Assembly: GCA_947090765.1 (NCBI GenBank)
Contig: OX352322.1
Location: 98,501 to 162,500, forward strand
Reading direction: 5' to 3'
Origin: Pseudomonas sp. MM223
GTDB lineage: Bacteria > Pseudomonadota > Gammaproteobacteria > Pseudomonadales > Pseudomonadaceae
Length of the DNA: 64,000 nt
Shown here: one piece after another, positions 37,101 to 45,335 of the stretch
How the letters are laid out: each line of letters opens with the position of its first letter
How positions within the stretch are numbered: the stretch's first letter is position 1
Notes under the pieces: generated by a model
What the model was told of the DNA's origin: nothing
The model's database searches: none
Seen by the model: only the letters and a program-made list of their open reading frames with translations
Translations under genes and position numbers: made by a program

Positions 37101-37357
37101 GCCCCGAGGAGGGGCAGCACATGACCAAGGGGCCGGGCCGTTCTGATTGTTGCAGGATCGGAGTGGCCTAGGGGTACAGGGAGTGCCTCCAGCACTGGGC
37201 CGGGTCAGGAAAGGCGTAATCGGAAGTATCAGGTCGGCGGTGTCATAGGGATACCTGAGCCGACCTGACTTCCGACGAGCCATGTAGGAATCGTCACTTC
37301 CCTTGCGCGATTCTTCTCCTGAGACACATTTTGTCTCGACCGTACATCAACTTTTTT
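37101..37357 (+). ncRNA. Candidate structured RNA of unknown family
   Basis: Non-coding stretch with a chain of hairpins: GCCCC/GGGGC (37101-37115), TCTGAT/ATCGGA (37142-37162), AGTGC-CTCCA-GCACT (about 37181-37195), a long one with arms CGGAAGT-AT-CAGGTCGGC and GCCGACCTG-ACTTCCG (about 37220-37275), GAATCG/CGATTC, and GAGACA-CATTT-TGTCTC (about 37321-37337), then a T7 run at 37351-37357. GGA triplets are frequent. I do not recognise it as a known Pseudomonas sRNA. The strand is assumed from the T run. It could instead be part of the gltP leader. Confidence 0.45.
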
Positions 37358-37682
37358 TCGAGCTCGTCGGCGCTTCTTCAAGTGTCATTTACGCCATTCG
37401 GATTGTCGAACAAGCCATCTTCTGTGCCCTTTTCCTACCGTCAAATCTGCCTAAATATGGCGGTTTGGCCTTGTTCGGGATTCCGAACGTTATAAATCAA
37501 GCACTTGCGGGCGCCCTGTTTGCGTGCAAATCGGTATGCATAAACGGTATGGGGTATGCGTTTCCGGCATTAGATTTCCCACCTTGCCATCGCAATAGTT
37601 GCCGCCTTTTTCGCTGGCCAGAGTACCTTGTCGCTCGCCTGCGCTGTCCTTACATGAAGTCGCCGGATGGAATGATTTACGG
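37358..37682. other. Intergenic stretch upstream of gltP, no gene seen
   Basis: AT-richer than its surroundings. The only long open frame (37303-37689) has no ribosome site and un-Pseudomonas-like codon use. The gltP promoter should be in here or further upstream, but I could not pick -35/-10 boxes with confidence. Confidence 0.5.
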
Positions 37683-37714
37683 CCCGTGACCTAGCCAATG
37701 GCTCTGTCACGGGC
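37683..37714 (+). terminator. Strong hairpin in the gltP leader (attenuator or terminator)
   Basis: CCCGTGAC-CT-AGCC-AAT-GGCT-CT-GTCACGGG: an 8-bp outer stem and 4-bp inner stem, followed by CGTTTTCG. It lies 44 bases before the gltP ATG, leaving no room for a promoter between them, so gltP mRNA must carry or pass it. Confidence 0.6.
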
Positions 37715-37757
37715 GTTTTCGTCCGGTGCCATGACCACTAGAACAAAGGGTAAAGAC

Positions 37758-39085
37758 ATGAAGAAGGCAAAACTGAGCCTCGCCTGGCAGATCGTCATCG
37801 GTCTGGTCCTGGGCGTTGCAATCGGCGCGCTGCTGAACCACTTCAGCGCGGAAAAGGCCTGGTGGATCAGCAACGTCCTCCAGCCCGCCGGTGACATCTT
37901 CATTCGCCTGATCAAGATGATCGTCGTCCCGATCGTGATTTCGTCGCTGATCGTGGGTATCGCCGGGGTTGGCGATGCGAAGAAACTGGGCAGCATCGGC
38001 CTGAAGACCATCATCTACTTCGAGGTGGTGACCACCATCGCCATCGTCGTGGGCCTGGTGCTGGCCAACCTGTTCCACCCGGGCGCCGGCATCGACATGA
38101 GCACCCTGGGTACCGTGGACATCTCCAAGTACCAGGCCACTGCGGCTGAGGTGCAGCATGAGCATGCGTTCATCGAAACCCTGCTGAATCTGATCCCGTC
38201 CAACATCTTCGCAGCGCTGATGCGTGGCGAAATGCTGCCGATCATTTTCTTCTCGGTGATGTTCGGCCTGGGCCTTTCGAGCTTGCAGGCAGAGCTGCGC
38301 GACCCTCTGGTACGTACCTTCCAGGCCGTATCGGAAACCATGTTCAAGGTCACCCACATGATCATGAACTACGCCCCGATCGGCGTATTCGCCCTGATCG
38401 CCGTGACCGTGGCCAACTTCGGCTTCAGCTCGCTGCTGCCGCTGGCCAAGCTGGTGCTGCTGGTGTACTTCGCCATCGCCTTCTTCGCCTTCATGGTGCT
38501 GGGCCTGGTTGCCCGCGTGTTCGGCTTCTCGGTGATCAAGATCATGCGCATCATGAAAGATGAGCTGATCCTGGCTTACTCCACCTCCAGCCCGAAACCG
38601 TGCTGCCGCGCGTGATCGAGAAGATGGAGAAGTACGGCGCACCGAAGTCGATCTGTTCGTTCGTGGTACCGACCGGCTACTCCTTCAACCTTGACGGTTC
38701 GACCCTGTACCAGAGCATCGCGGCCATCTTCATTGCCCAGCTGTACGGTATCGACCTGTCGTGGAGCCAGCAGCTGCTGCTGGTGCTGACCCTGATGGTC
38801 ACCTCCAAAGGTATCGCTGGCGTACCGGGCGTATCGTTCGTGGTTCTGCTGGCTACCCTGGGCAGCGTGGGCATCCCGCTGGAAGGCCTGGCCTTCATCG
38901 CTGGTGTCGACCGCATCATGGACATGGCCCGTACCGCGCTGAACGTGGTTGGCAACGCCTTGGCCGCACTGGTCATCGCGCGCTGGGAAGGCATGTACGA
39001 CGCGGCCAAGGGCGAGAAGTACTACGCCTCGCTGATGGCCGACAAGCAGGAAGCTGCAGTCGCTGGCGAAACTGCCAAGCGCTGA
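37758..39085 (+). pseudogene. gltP: Glutamate/aspartate:proton symporter GltP, broken by a one-base deletion (probable sequence error)
   Basis: DAACS-family transporter for glutamate and aspartate in the inner membrane, eight helices plus two re-entrant loops. Both family signatures are there, but in two frames: the first ends ...DELILAYSTSS at a shifted stop (38615), the second holds LPRVIEKMEKYGAPK, PTGYSFNLDGSTLY and VDRIMDMARTALNVVGN. At 38591-38592 AGCCCGAAACC should read AGCTCCGAAACC (SSETVLPR); adding one T gives a 442-residue protein. As written it loses the transport core. A long unusual leader precedes it and a strong terminator follows. Confidence 0.92.
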
Positions 39086-39107
39086 GCCTGACCGCTGTTT
39101 GACCAAG

Positions 39108-39131
39108 AGCCCCGACTTGTCGGGGCTTTTT
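39108..39131 (+). terminator. Rho-independent terminator after gltP
   Basis: AGCCCCGAC-TT-GTCGGGGCT followed by a T run (39127-39131), 22 bases after the gltP stop. Confidence 0.93.
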
Positions 39132-39156
39132 GCGTTTGAACGCGCACACATACATC

Positions 39157-39251
39157 TGTAGGAGCAGCCTTGTGCTGCGAAGAGGCCGGTACATCCCGTA
39201 GAGATGCATGGCTTGTACTGGCCTCTTCGCAGCACAAGGCTGCTCCTACAG
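39157..39251. repeat. Inverted pair of REP elements
   Basis: TGTAGGAGCAGCCTTGTGCTGCG continuing AAGAGGCCGGTAC, and its complement ending CTGCTCCTACAG. Both arms intact. It sits between gltP and the SpmA/SpmB-like gene. Confidence 0.9.
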
Positions 39252-39311
39252 AGGACCGAGCAAGCTTCGGAATACGCTATCATTCGGGCATTTTTCAGGG
39301 GGTACACGCGG

Positions 39312-40541
39312 ATGCTCAACGGCCTTTGGCTTGGCTTTTTCCTGGTGGCGGCGGTGTCCGCCCTGGCCCAATGGCTGGTAGGCGGCAACGCTGGCATCTT
39401 CGCGGCAATGGTCGAAAGCATTTTCGCCATGGCCAAGCTGTCGGTCGAGGTGATGGTGCTGCTGTTCGGCACCCTGACCCTGTGGCTGGGCTTTCTGAAG
39501 ATCGCCGAGAAGGCCGGTATTGTCGAATGGCTGGCCAAGGTGCTGGGCCCGTTGTTTGCCCGCCTGATGCCAGAGGTGCCGCCCGGCCACCCCGCCCTGG
39601 GCCTGATTACCATGAACTTTGCCGCCAACGGCCTGGGCCTGGACAACGCCGCCACGCCGATTGGCTTGAAGGCCATGCGCGCACTGCAGGAACTGAACCC
39701 CAGCAGCACCACTGCGAGCAACGCGCAGATCCTGTTCCTGGTGCTCAACGCCTCGTCGCTGACGCTGCTGCCGGTGACCATCTTCATGTACCGGGCCCAG
39801 CAGGGCGCACCGGACCCGACCATGGTGTTCCTGCCCATCCTGCTGGCTACCAGCGTCTCGACCCTGGTCGGCCTGCTGTCGGTAGCAGTGATGCAGCGTT
39901 TACGCCTGTGGGACCCGGTGGTACTCGCCTACTTCATCCCCGGCGCGTTGCTGCTGGGCGGGTTCATGGCGTTTCTCGGCACCCTGTCGGCCGCAGCGCT
40001 GGCCAGCCTGTCGTCGATCCTGGGCAACCTCACGCTGTTTGGCGTAATCATGTTGTTCCTGGTCATTGGCGCCCTGAAGCGGGTGAAGGTGTATGAAGCC
40101 TTTGTCGAAGGCGCCAAGGAAGGTTTCGATGTGGCCAAGAACCTGTTGCCCTACCTGGTGGCAATGCTGGTGGCGGTAGGTGTGCTGCGCGCTTCTGGCG
40201 CCCTGGAACTGGCCCTGGACGGCATCCGCCATGCGGTGAACTGGATGGGCCTGGACACGCGCTTCGTAGAAGGCTTGCCCACTGCGCTGGTCAAACCGTT
40301 CTCTGGCAGCGCAGCACGGGCCATGCTGATCGAGACCATGCAGACCCAAGGCGTGGACAGTTTCCCGGCCCTGGTGGCGGCGACTATTCAAGGCAGTACT
40401 GAAACCACCTTCTACGTACTGGCCGTGTACTTTGGCGCCGTGGGCATCCAGCGCGTGCGCCACGCGGTCGGTTGCGCACTGCTGGCCGAATTCTCAGGTG
40501 TGGTCGCAGCGATCTTCGTCTGCTACTGGTTCTTCGCCTGA
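39312..40541 (+). CDS. Nucleoside-recognition/spore-maturation-like membrane protein (SpmA-SpmB fusion)
   Basis: A 409-residue inner-membrane protein with about ten helices. Both halves contain the 'nucleoside recognition' (Gate) domain: the first with MNFAANGLGLDNAATPIGLKA, the second with LVKPFSGSAARAMLIETM and TIQGSTETTFYVLAVYFGAVG. In spore formers SpmA and SpmB are two proteins that dehydrate the spore core; the fused form in non-sporing proteobacteria has no settled function. The ATG at 39312 avoids a REP-derived extension from 39204. Its last 19 bases overlap the end of the convergent lipoprotein gene. Confidence 0.88.
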   Translation: MLNGLWLGFFLVAAVSALAQWLVGGNAGIFAAMVESIFAMAKLSVEVMVLLFGTLTLWLGFLKIAEKAGIVEWLAKVLGPLFARLMPEVPPGHPALGLITMNFAANGLGLDNAATPIGLKAMRALQELNPSSTTASNAQILFLVLNASSLTLLPVTIFMYRAQQGAPDPTMVFLPILLATSVSTLVGLLSVAVMQRLRLWDPVVLAYFIPGALLLGGFMAFLGTLSAAALASLSSILGNLTLFGVIMLFLVIGALKRVKVYEAFVEGAKEGFDVAKNLLPYLVAMLVAVGVLRASGALELALDGIRHAVNWMGLDTRFVEGLPTALVKPFSGSAARAMLIETMQTQGVDSFPALVAATIQGSTETTFYVLAVYFGAVGIQRVRHAVGCALLAEFSGVVAAIFVCYWFFA

Positions 40542-41158
40542 ACCTTCAGTTGAGCCTGGTTGGCCTGGCCAATGGTCCAGCCCACCACCTGTCCCACCAG
40601 CTGGTCGCTGGCTTGGCCGAAGCCTGCGACCACCGCTGACACCTGCTTATCGGCCAGTGGCTGGCGGATTTCGAAGCGCTTGCTGGCCAGGATGCGCTGG
40701 GTGCGGCCTTGGACCAGGCGTGCGTCGTAGCGGATCACCACCTCCACCGCCCCGCTCGTGCGGTATTCACTCTGAAACGCCTGCAGCTCGCCAGCCAGCT
40801 CGTAGTCGGCCTGCAGGTTGCTGTCGTCAGCGCTCAGGCGCTGCACCTGGCCGTCACGCTGGAAACCATCGAGCAAGCGGTTGCGCAGCAGCACCGGGGC
40901 CGCATCGCTCCAGCGTGCCCCCTTGTAACTGCTGACCACATCACCTTGGGGGATGACGGCAATGCGCGGCCCGGCCAGCACCTCACTGGCCAGTGGCTTG
41001 TTCAGGCGCAATGACCAGTCCAGCGGCGCCGCCGTGCGGCTGGGCTGGTTTACCGGCAGACGGTAGAGGTCGACGGGTTCGGTCTTAGGCAGGATCGAGC
41101 AGGCACTGGCCAGGCTCAGCGCGGCCGCCAGGGCCAGCAGGCGCAACGACGGTTTCAT
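40523..41158 (-). CDS. ABC-type transport auxiliary lipoprotein (PqiC/DUF330-like)
   Basis: A 211-residue predicted outer-membrane lipoprotein: signal peptide with lipobox ASAC (Cys about residue 20), then the ABC_trans_aux domain (DLYRLPV..., GPRIAVIPQGDVV, ARWSDAAPVLLRNRLLDGF). Such proteins (PqiC, and relatives of LetA/B systems) dock MCE tunnels to the outer membrane. It is the last gene of the permease-ATPase-MCE operon and overlaps the MCE gene by 4 bases, so it should complete that lipid transporter. Confidence 0.88.
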   Translation of the reverse strand: MKPSLRLLALAAALSLASACSILPKTEPVDLYRLPVNQPSRTAAPLDWSLRLNKPLASEVLAGPRIAVIPQGDVVSSYKGARWSDAAPVLLRNRLLDGFQRDGQVQRLSADDSNLQADYELAGELQAFQSEYRTSGAVEVVIRYDARLVQGRTQRILASKRFEIRQPLADKQVSAVVAGFGQASDQLVGQVVGWTIGQANQAQLKVQAKNQ

Positions 41159-42093
41159 GGCTGGAACTCCTTGTTGTTGTCGCGGCCGAGCAGGTAGCCG
41201 CTCGGGTCGGCCTCCAGTTGCCGGGAAATGCCTTTGAGCGCGTTGAGGGTTTCGCGCAGTTCGCGAATGGCCGGGGTGAGCTGGTTGAGGCCTTGGGCAC
41301 CGTCGCCGATGGCCTCGCTGTTGTTCTTGAGCAGGTTGTTGATGGTTGCCGTACTTTCAGCCAACGACTGCATGGCCTGCTCGGCACTGCCGATCGCCTG
41401 TTTGCCTTCGCTGCCCAGCAGGCCATTGGCATTGCGCATCAGCGTCTGGGTTTCGGCCAGGGTGGCGCTGGCCTGCTTGCCCACCTGCACCAGCTGTTCT
41501 ATAGCTTCGGCGATGCTGCCGTGCTGGCCGGCAAAGGCGCCGGTGGTCTTGTCGAGGTTGGCCAGGGTGTTGCTGAGGTGGCCGATGTTGTCCTCGGAGA
41601 ACATCTGGTTGGCGTTGTGCAGCAGCAGGTTGATGTTGGTGACGAGGTCGCTGCTGTCGTTGAGCAGGCGCGAGATTGGCGACGGCGAGGCGATGATCAC
41701 CGGCAGCTTGCCATCCTTGCCTTTCAGTTCCGGGCTTTGTGGGGTGCCGCCGCTGAGCTGGATGAACGAGTTACCTGTCACGCCGGCCAGGGTCAGCTTG
41801 GCCTGGGTATCTTCTTTTACCGGGGTGTCGCCGCTCAAGCGCACCCGGGCCAGTACCCGGCGGGGGTCTTTCGGGTCCAGGCGCAGGGTGGACACATCGC
41901 CCACCTTGATGCCGTTGTACTGCACCGGGCTGCCGCGCGACAGGCCAGAGACGGCTTCGTTGAACACCACCTCGTAATCCTTGAAGGCGTCATCGACACT
42001 GGACTTGGTCAGCCATAGGCCGAACAGCATGGCACCAGCCACCACCAGGACGGTGACCAGGCCGATAAGGACGTGATGGGCTCGGGTTTCCAT
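41155..42093 (-). CDS. MCE-family (MlaD-like) lipid transport protein
   Basis: A 312-residue protein with an N-terminal membrane helix (about 8-30), one MCE domain (about 40-118: NEAVSGLSRGSPVQYNGIKVGDV and AGVTGNSFIQLSGG) and a long helical tail with heptad pattern (about 150-300) that can form a tube reaching across the periplasm. Single-MCE proteins form hexameric lipid channels on the ABC transporter encoded by the two preceding genes. It is longer than MlaD (about 180 aa) and closer to the MlaD-like member of a second, separate system. Confidence 0.9.
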   Translation of the reverse strand: METRAHHVLIGLVTVLVVAGAMLFGLWLTKSSVDDAFKDYEVVFNEAVSGLSRGSPVQYNGIKVGDVSTLRLDPKDPRRVLARVRLSGDTPVKEDTQAKLTLAGVTGNSFIQLSGGTPQSPELKGKDGKLPVIIASPSPISRLLNDSSDLVTNINLLLHNANQMFSEDNIGHLSNTLANLDKTTGAFAGQHGSIAEAIEQLVQVGKQASATLAETQTLMRNANGLLGSEGKQAIGSAEQAMQSLAESTATINNLLKNNSEAIGDGAQGLNQLTPAIRELRETLNALKGISRQLEADPSGYLLGRDNNKEFQP

Positions 42094-42096
42094 TGT

Positions 42097-42891
42097 TCAG
42101 CGCTCCTGCCCGGCACGGGTGGCGGCCTGTTCGGCTGCGCGCCCGCGTGGGCCGTGAAAGTATTCTTGAATCCAGGCGTCGTTGGTCTGTTCGACCTCGG
42201 CCAACGGGCCGGCCACCAGGACCTTTTTCTGCGACAGCACCGCGATGCGATCGGTAATGGTGTACAGGGTGTCGAGGTCGTGGGTGATGAGGAACACCGA
42301 CAGGCCCAGTGCATCGCGCAGGGTAAGGATCAACTGGTCGAACGCGGCGGCGCCGATCGGGTCCAGGCCGGCGGTGGGTTCGTCGAGGAACAGGATGTCC
42401 GGGTCCAGTGCCAGGGCTCTGGCCAGCGCGGCACGCTTGATCATGCCCCCCGACAGCGAGGATGGGTACTTGTCGGCGGCCGAGATGGGCAACCCGGCCA
42501 GGGCCAGCTTTACGCCGGCCAGGTGCTCGGCATCGGCGCGGGATAGCCCGGCATGCTCGATCAACGGCAAGGCCACGTTCTCGGTGACGGTCAGCGAAGA
42601 AAACAGCGCGCCCTTCTGGAGCAGCACGCCGAAGCGCCGTTCGACCAGTGAACGCTGTTCTTCGCGCAGGCCCGCGAGGTCCTGGCCGAACACCTTGATC
42701 AGCCCTTCATTGGGCCGGCGCAGGCCGATGATGCTGCGCAGCAGTACCGACTTGCCGCTGCCCGAACCACCGACCACGGCCAGGATTTCGCCGCGGTACA
42801 GGTCCAGGTCAAGGTTTTCATGCACAACCTGGCGGCCGAAGCGGTTGCAGATGCCGCGGGCTTCGATCACTTTTTCCCGATCATTCACCAA
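42097..42891 (-). CDS. MlaF-like ABC transporter ATP-binding protein
   Basis: ATPase of the MCE lipid transporter, 264 residues. Walker A GGSGSGKSVLLRS, signature LSGGMIKRAALARAL (the LSGGM form is typical for MlaF) and Walker B ILFLDEPTAGLDPI. It overlaps the permease gene by 7 bases and ends 3 bases before the MCE gene. Confidence 0.92.
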   Translation of the reverse strand: MVNDREKVIEARGICNRFGRQVVHENLDLDLYRGEILAVVGGSGSGKSVLLRSIIGLRRPNEGLIKVFGQDLAGLREEQRSLVERRFGVLLQKGALFSSLTVTENVALPLIEHAGLSRADAEHLAGVKLALAGLPISAADKYPSSLSGGMIKRAALARALALDPDILFLDEPTAGLDPIGAAAFDQLILTLRDALGLSVFLITHDLDTLYTITDRIAVLSQKKVLVAGPLAEVEQTNDAWIQEYFHGPRGRAAEQAATRAGQER

Positions 42892-44018
42892 CCCATCTCC
42901 ATGAAGAACAGGGCGGCCACGGCGTCCAGCACGATGACCACGAAAATCGACTGCACCACCGCCGAGGTGGTGTGTGCGCCCACCGATTCGGCGCTGCCGC
43001 TGACCTTGAAGCCTTCGAGGCAGCCGATGGCGGCGATCAGGAACGCGAAGAACGGCGCCTTGGCCAGGCCCACCAAGAAGTGCTGTACGCCGATATCGCT
43101 TTGCAGCAGCGACAGAAACATGGCCGGTGAGATGTCCAGCGACAGGGCACAGACCACTGCGCCGCCGACGATGCCGCAGATCATCGCGATGAAGGTAAGC
43201 AGGGGCAGCGAAATCAGCAGCGCCAGTACCCGTGGCACCACCAGCAGTTCCATGGGGTTCAGGCCCAGGGTGCGGATGGCGTCAATTTCCTCATTGGCCT
43301 TCATCGAGCCGATTTGCGCGGTGAAGGCACTGGCCGTGCGGCCGGCCATGAGGATGGCGGTCAGCAGCACGGCAAACTCACGCAGGAAAGAGAACGCCAC
43401 CAGGTCGACGGTGAAAATGGTCGCGCCGAACGCGGCCAGCACCGTGGCACCGAGAAACGCCACTACCGCGCCTACCAGGAAGGTCAGCAAGGCGACGATA
43501 GGCGCGGCGTCCAGCCCGGTCTGTTCGATATGTGCCACGACCGGAGTGAGGCGCCAGCGGTGCGGTTGCAGGGCGCGGCGCAGCAAGGTCTCGAGGATGA
43601 CACCGACGAAACCGAGTAACTGCATGGAGTCTTGCCACAGTGTGCCGACGGCGCGGCCGATGCGCTCCAGCAGCATCAGCAGCACGTTGCGCTCGGGCTC
43701 CTTGACCGGGATGCAGTAGTCCTGGACCGAACAGTAGACGTTCTTGAGCAGGGCGCGGCTGGCTTCGGGCAGGTCTTGGGTACAGTGTGACAGGCGCTCG
43801 GCACCGAGCAGCTCGGCCAGCAGCGACGCCCCGGCAGTGTCCAGGCGGCCCAGCTGGCTGAGGTCGGCGATGGTGTCGGCCGTGTATTGCGCGCGCAACT
43901 GCTCGCTCTCGCGCTTGAGGCTGGCGTAATGCGCCAGGGTCCAGTCACCGGTTATGCGCAGGCGGGCCGGTTGGCTGCTGGCGTCCAGGGTGGCGCTGGG
44001 GGTGGTCATAGGCTCCAT
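42885..44018 (-). CDS. MlaE-like ABC permease with N-terminal STAS domain
   Basis: A 377-residue fusion: residues about 15-110 look like a STAS domain (LRITGDWTLAHYASL, LSQLGRLDTAGASLLAELLG), the part played by separate MlaB in E. coli; the rest is the MlaE/YrbE permease with five helices (FLVGAVVAFLGATVLAAFGA, SMKANEEIDAIRTLGLNPMELLVVPRVLAL). First gene of the operon permease-ATPase-MCE-lipoprotein. Direction of lipid movement and lipid type cannot be told from the sequence. Confidence 0.92.
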   Translation of the reverse strand: MEPMTTPSATLDASSQPARLRITGDWTLAHYASLKRESEQLRAQYTADTIADLSQLGRLDTAGASLLAELLGAERLSHCTQDLPEASRALLKNVYCSVQDYCIPVKEPERNVLLMLLERIGRAVGTLWQDSMQLLGFVGVILETLLRRALQPHRWRLTPVVAHIEQTGLDAAPIVALLTFLVGAVVAFLGATVLAAFGATIFTVDLVAFSFLREFAVLLTAILMAGRTASAFTAQIGSMKANEEIDAIRTLGLNPMELLVVPRVLALLISLPLLTFIAMICGIVGGAVVCALSLDISPAMFLSLLQSDIGVQHFLVGLAKAPFFAFLIAAIGCLEGFKVSGSAESVGAHTTSAVVQSIFVVIVLDAVAALFFMEMGW

Positions 44019-44110
44019 GCAATTGACTCGGCGCTAAGGCTTAGGGGCTGATCATAGCGCAGCGGGCATGGGCTGTTTGGTCATTATGTGCTGTCTGCGA
44101 GAACCTGGTG

Positions 44111-44209
44111 CCGCTTTGCGGCCCTTTCGCGGCACAAGGCCGCTCCTACAGGGGATCGCGGACCTTTGTAGGAGCGGCCTTGTGCCGCGAAAGGGGCGCA
44201 AAGCGCCCC
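44111..44209. repeat. Inverted pair of REP elements
   Basis: Opposed TGTAGGAGCGGCCTTGTGCCGCG copies around about 18 bases, with outer GC-rich arms. Located between the mla-like operon promoter region and the end of the DUF5924 gene. Confidence 0.9.
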
Positions 44210-44217
44210 CCCTTCAA

Positions 44218-45240
44218 TTACTGCGCTGTTGCGTCGTCGACCACCTTGAAGCGCAGCACACCAATCACCTGGCCATCCTCGGTCAGCACCCTCACCTGCC
44301 ACTTGCCCACCGGGTTTGGCGGGAAGTTCTGCTTGTGGGTCCAGGCCCGGTAGCCTTCCTTGCGCCCACCATGGATGTCCAGGGCAATGCGGTCGACTTC
44401 TTTACCGTCCTTCTGCCACACATGGTAGATCCGCTCATTCAGGCCGCGTGGTGCGTTGATGGCTGTGTAGGCGTACAGGCCGCTGCTGCGTATGCGGCTG
44501 GCGGCAATCTCGTCCAGCGACTCGCCTGGCTGGCGGTTCAGCACTTCGGTACTCACCGCTACTTCGGTCATCCACAGGGTGGCCGGCGGCACCCAGGAAC
44601 GCAGCAGCCAGCCTCCGGCACCGACCGACAGGGTAACCAGCACCAGTGCCACGGCGCGGCGCCAGTTGTTGATCGGGAAGCTGCTGGCCAGGCTGGGGAA
44701 CGACAGCGCCATGGCCGCGATCAGGGCCAGCTTGAAGCTTTGCGCGGTGGTCAGGTGCAGGATGATCGGCAGCGCGGTCAGCAGGGCGGCGAACAACGTC
44801 AGGGTATGCAGCGCCAGGAAAAGCCAACGCCGCGGTGCCAGCCATTTGTAGTACAGCGGGTCGATGATCGAAATCAGGCCCGCAGCACCGAGCAAGCCCG
44901 TAAACACCAGCTGGCCGCTGTTCCAGGTGGTGGTGATGAAGAAGAAAGGCAGCACGAAGAACAGCGTTTCCTGGTGGATCATCTGCGTCGCGTAGCGCAA
45001 CAGCGGCTGCGGGATTTCGCGGTTGAAGGTGCGCGCAAACAGGCCGGTGAGGGTGTTTTCCAGCATCAGCCACACCCAGCTGACCAGCATGAGCACGGCC
45101 ACCCAGCTGGCCAGGCCGGCTTGGCGGTCTACCAGGATGAAGCTGCCGATGCCGGAGAGGAAACCACCGAGCGCGATGATGCCGGGGTAGCGTTTGAGCA
45201 GTTCGATGATGCGCAGGACGATATGGGGGATTTGGGGCAT
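44218..45240 (-). CDS. DUF5924/DUF2914-type membrane protein, unknown function
   Basis: A 340-residue protein: seven or eight hydrophobic helices over residues about 15-210, then a soluble C-terminal domain (about 225-335) with the DUF2914 pattern (AYTAINAPRGLNERIYHVWQ, VDRIALDIHGGRKEGYRAWT, GKWQVRVLTEDGQVIG). The C-terminal part resembles an outward-facing beta domain. No enzyme motif is seen. It seems to be a single-gene unit between a REP pair and a bidirectional hairpin. Confidence 0.78.
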   Translation of the reverse strand: MPQIPHIVLRIIELLKRYPGIIALGGFLSGIGSFILVDRQAGLASWVAVLMLVSWVWLMLENTLTGLFARTFNREIPQPLLRYATQMIHQETLFFVLPFFFITTTWNSGQLVFTGLLGAAGLISIIDPLYYKWLAPRRWLFLALHTLTLFAALLTALPIILHLTTAQSFKLALIAAMALSFPSLASSFPINNWRRAVALVLVTLSVGAGGWLLRSWVPPATLWMTEVAVSTEVLNRQPGESLDEIAASRIRSSGLYAYTAINAPRGLNERIYHVWQKDGKEVDRIALDIHGGRKEGYRAWTHKQNFPPNPVGKWQVRVLTEDGQVIGVLRFKVVDDATAQ

Positions 45241-45275
45241 TAGGGGCTACAACAGGAGAGAGTTGGGTGGCTGTG

Positions 45276-45311
45276 CCGGCCTCTTCGCGGGTTCACCCGC
45301 GAAGAGGCCGG
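45276..45311. terminator. Perfect hairpin between DUF5924 and M16 peptidase genes
   Basis: CCGGCCTCTTCGCGGG-TTCA-CCCGCGAAGAGGCCGG: a perfect 16-bp stem with a 4-base loop, 24 bases after the M16 gene stop (minus strand). No long T run. It shares the core of the inner REP arms and is likely a REP relative acting as mRNA end. Confidence 0.75.
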
Positions 45312-45335
45312 TACTGGCAAAAGGATACCGCCGAT

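Noticed and set aside
37303..37689. Open frame of 128 codons in the gap before gltP
   Set aside because: No ribosome site, codon choice unlike the neighbours, starts inside the hairpin-rich region and ends in the gltP leader hairpin; no recognisable domain.
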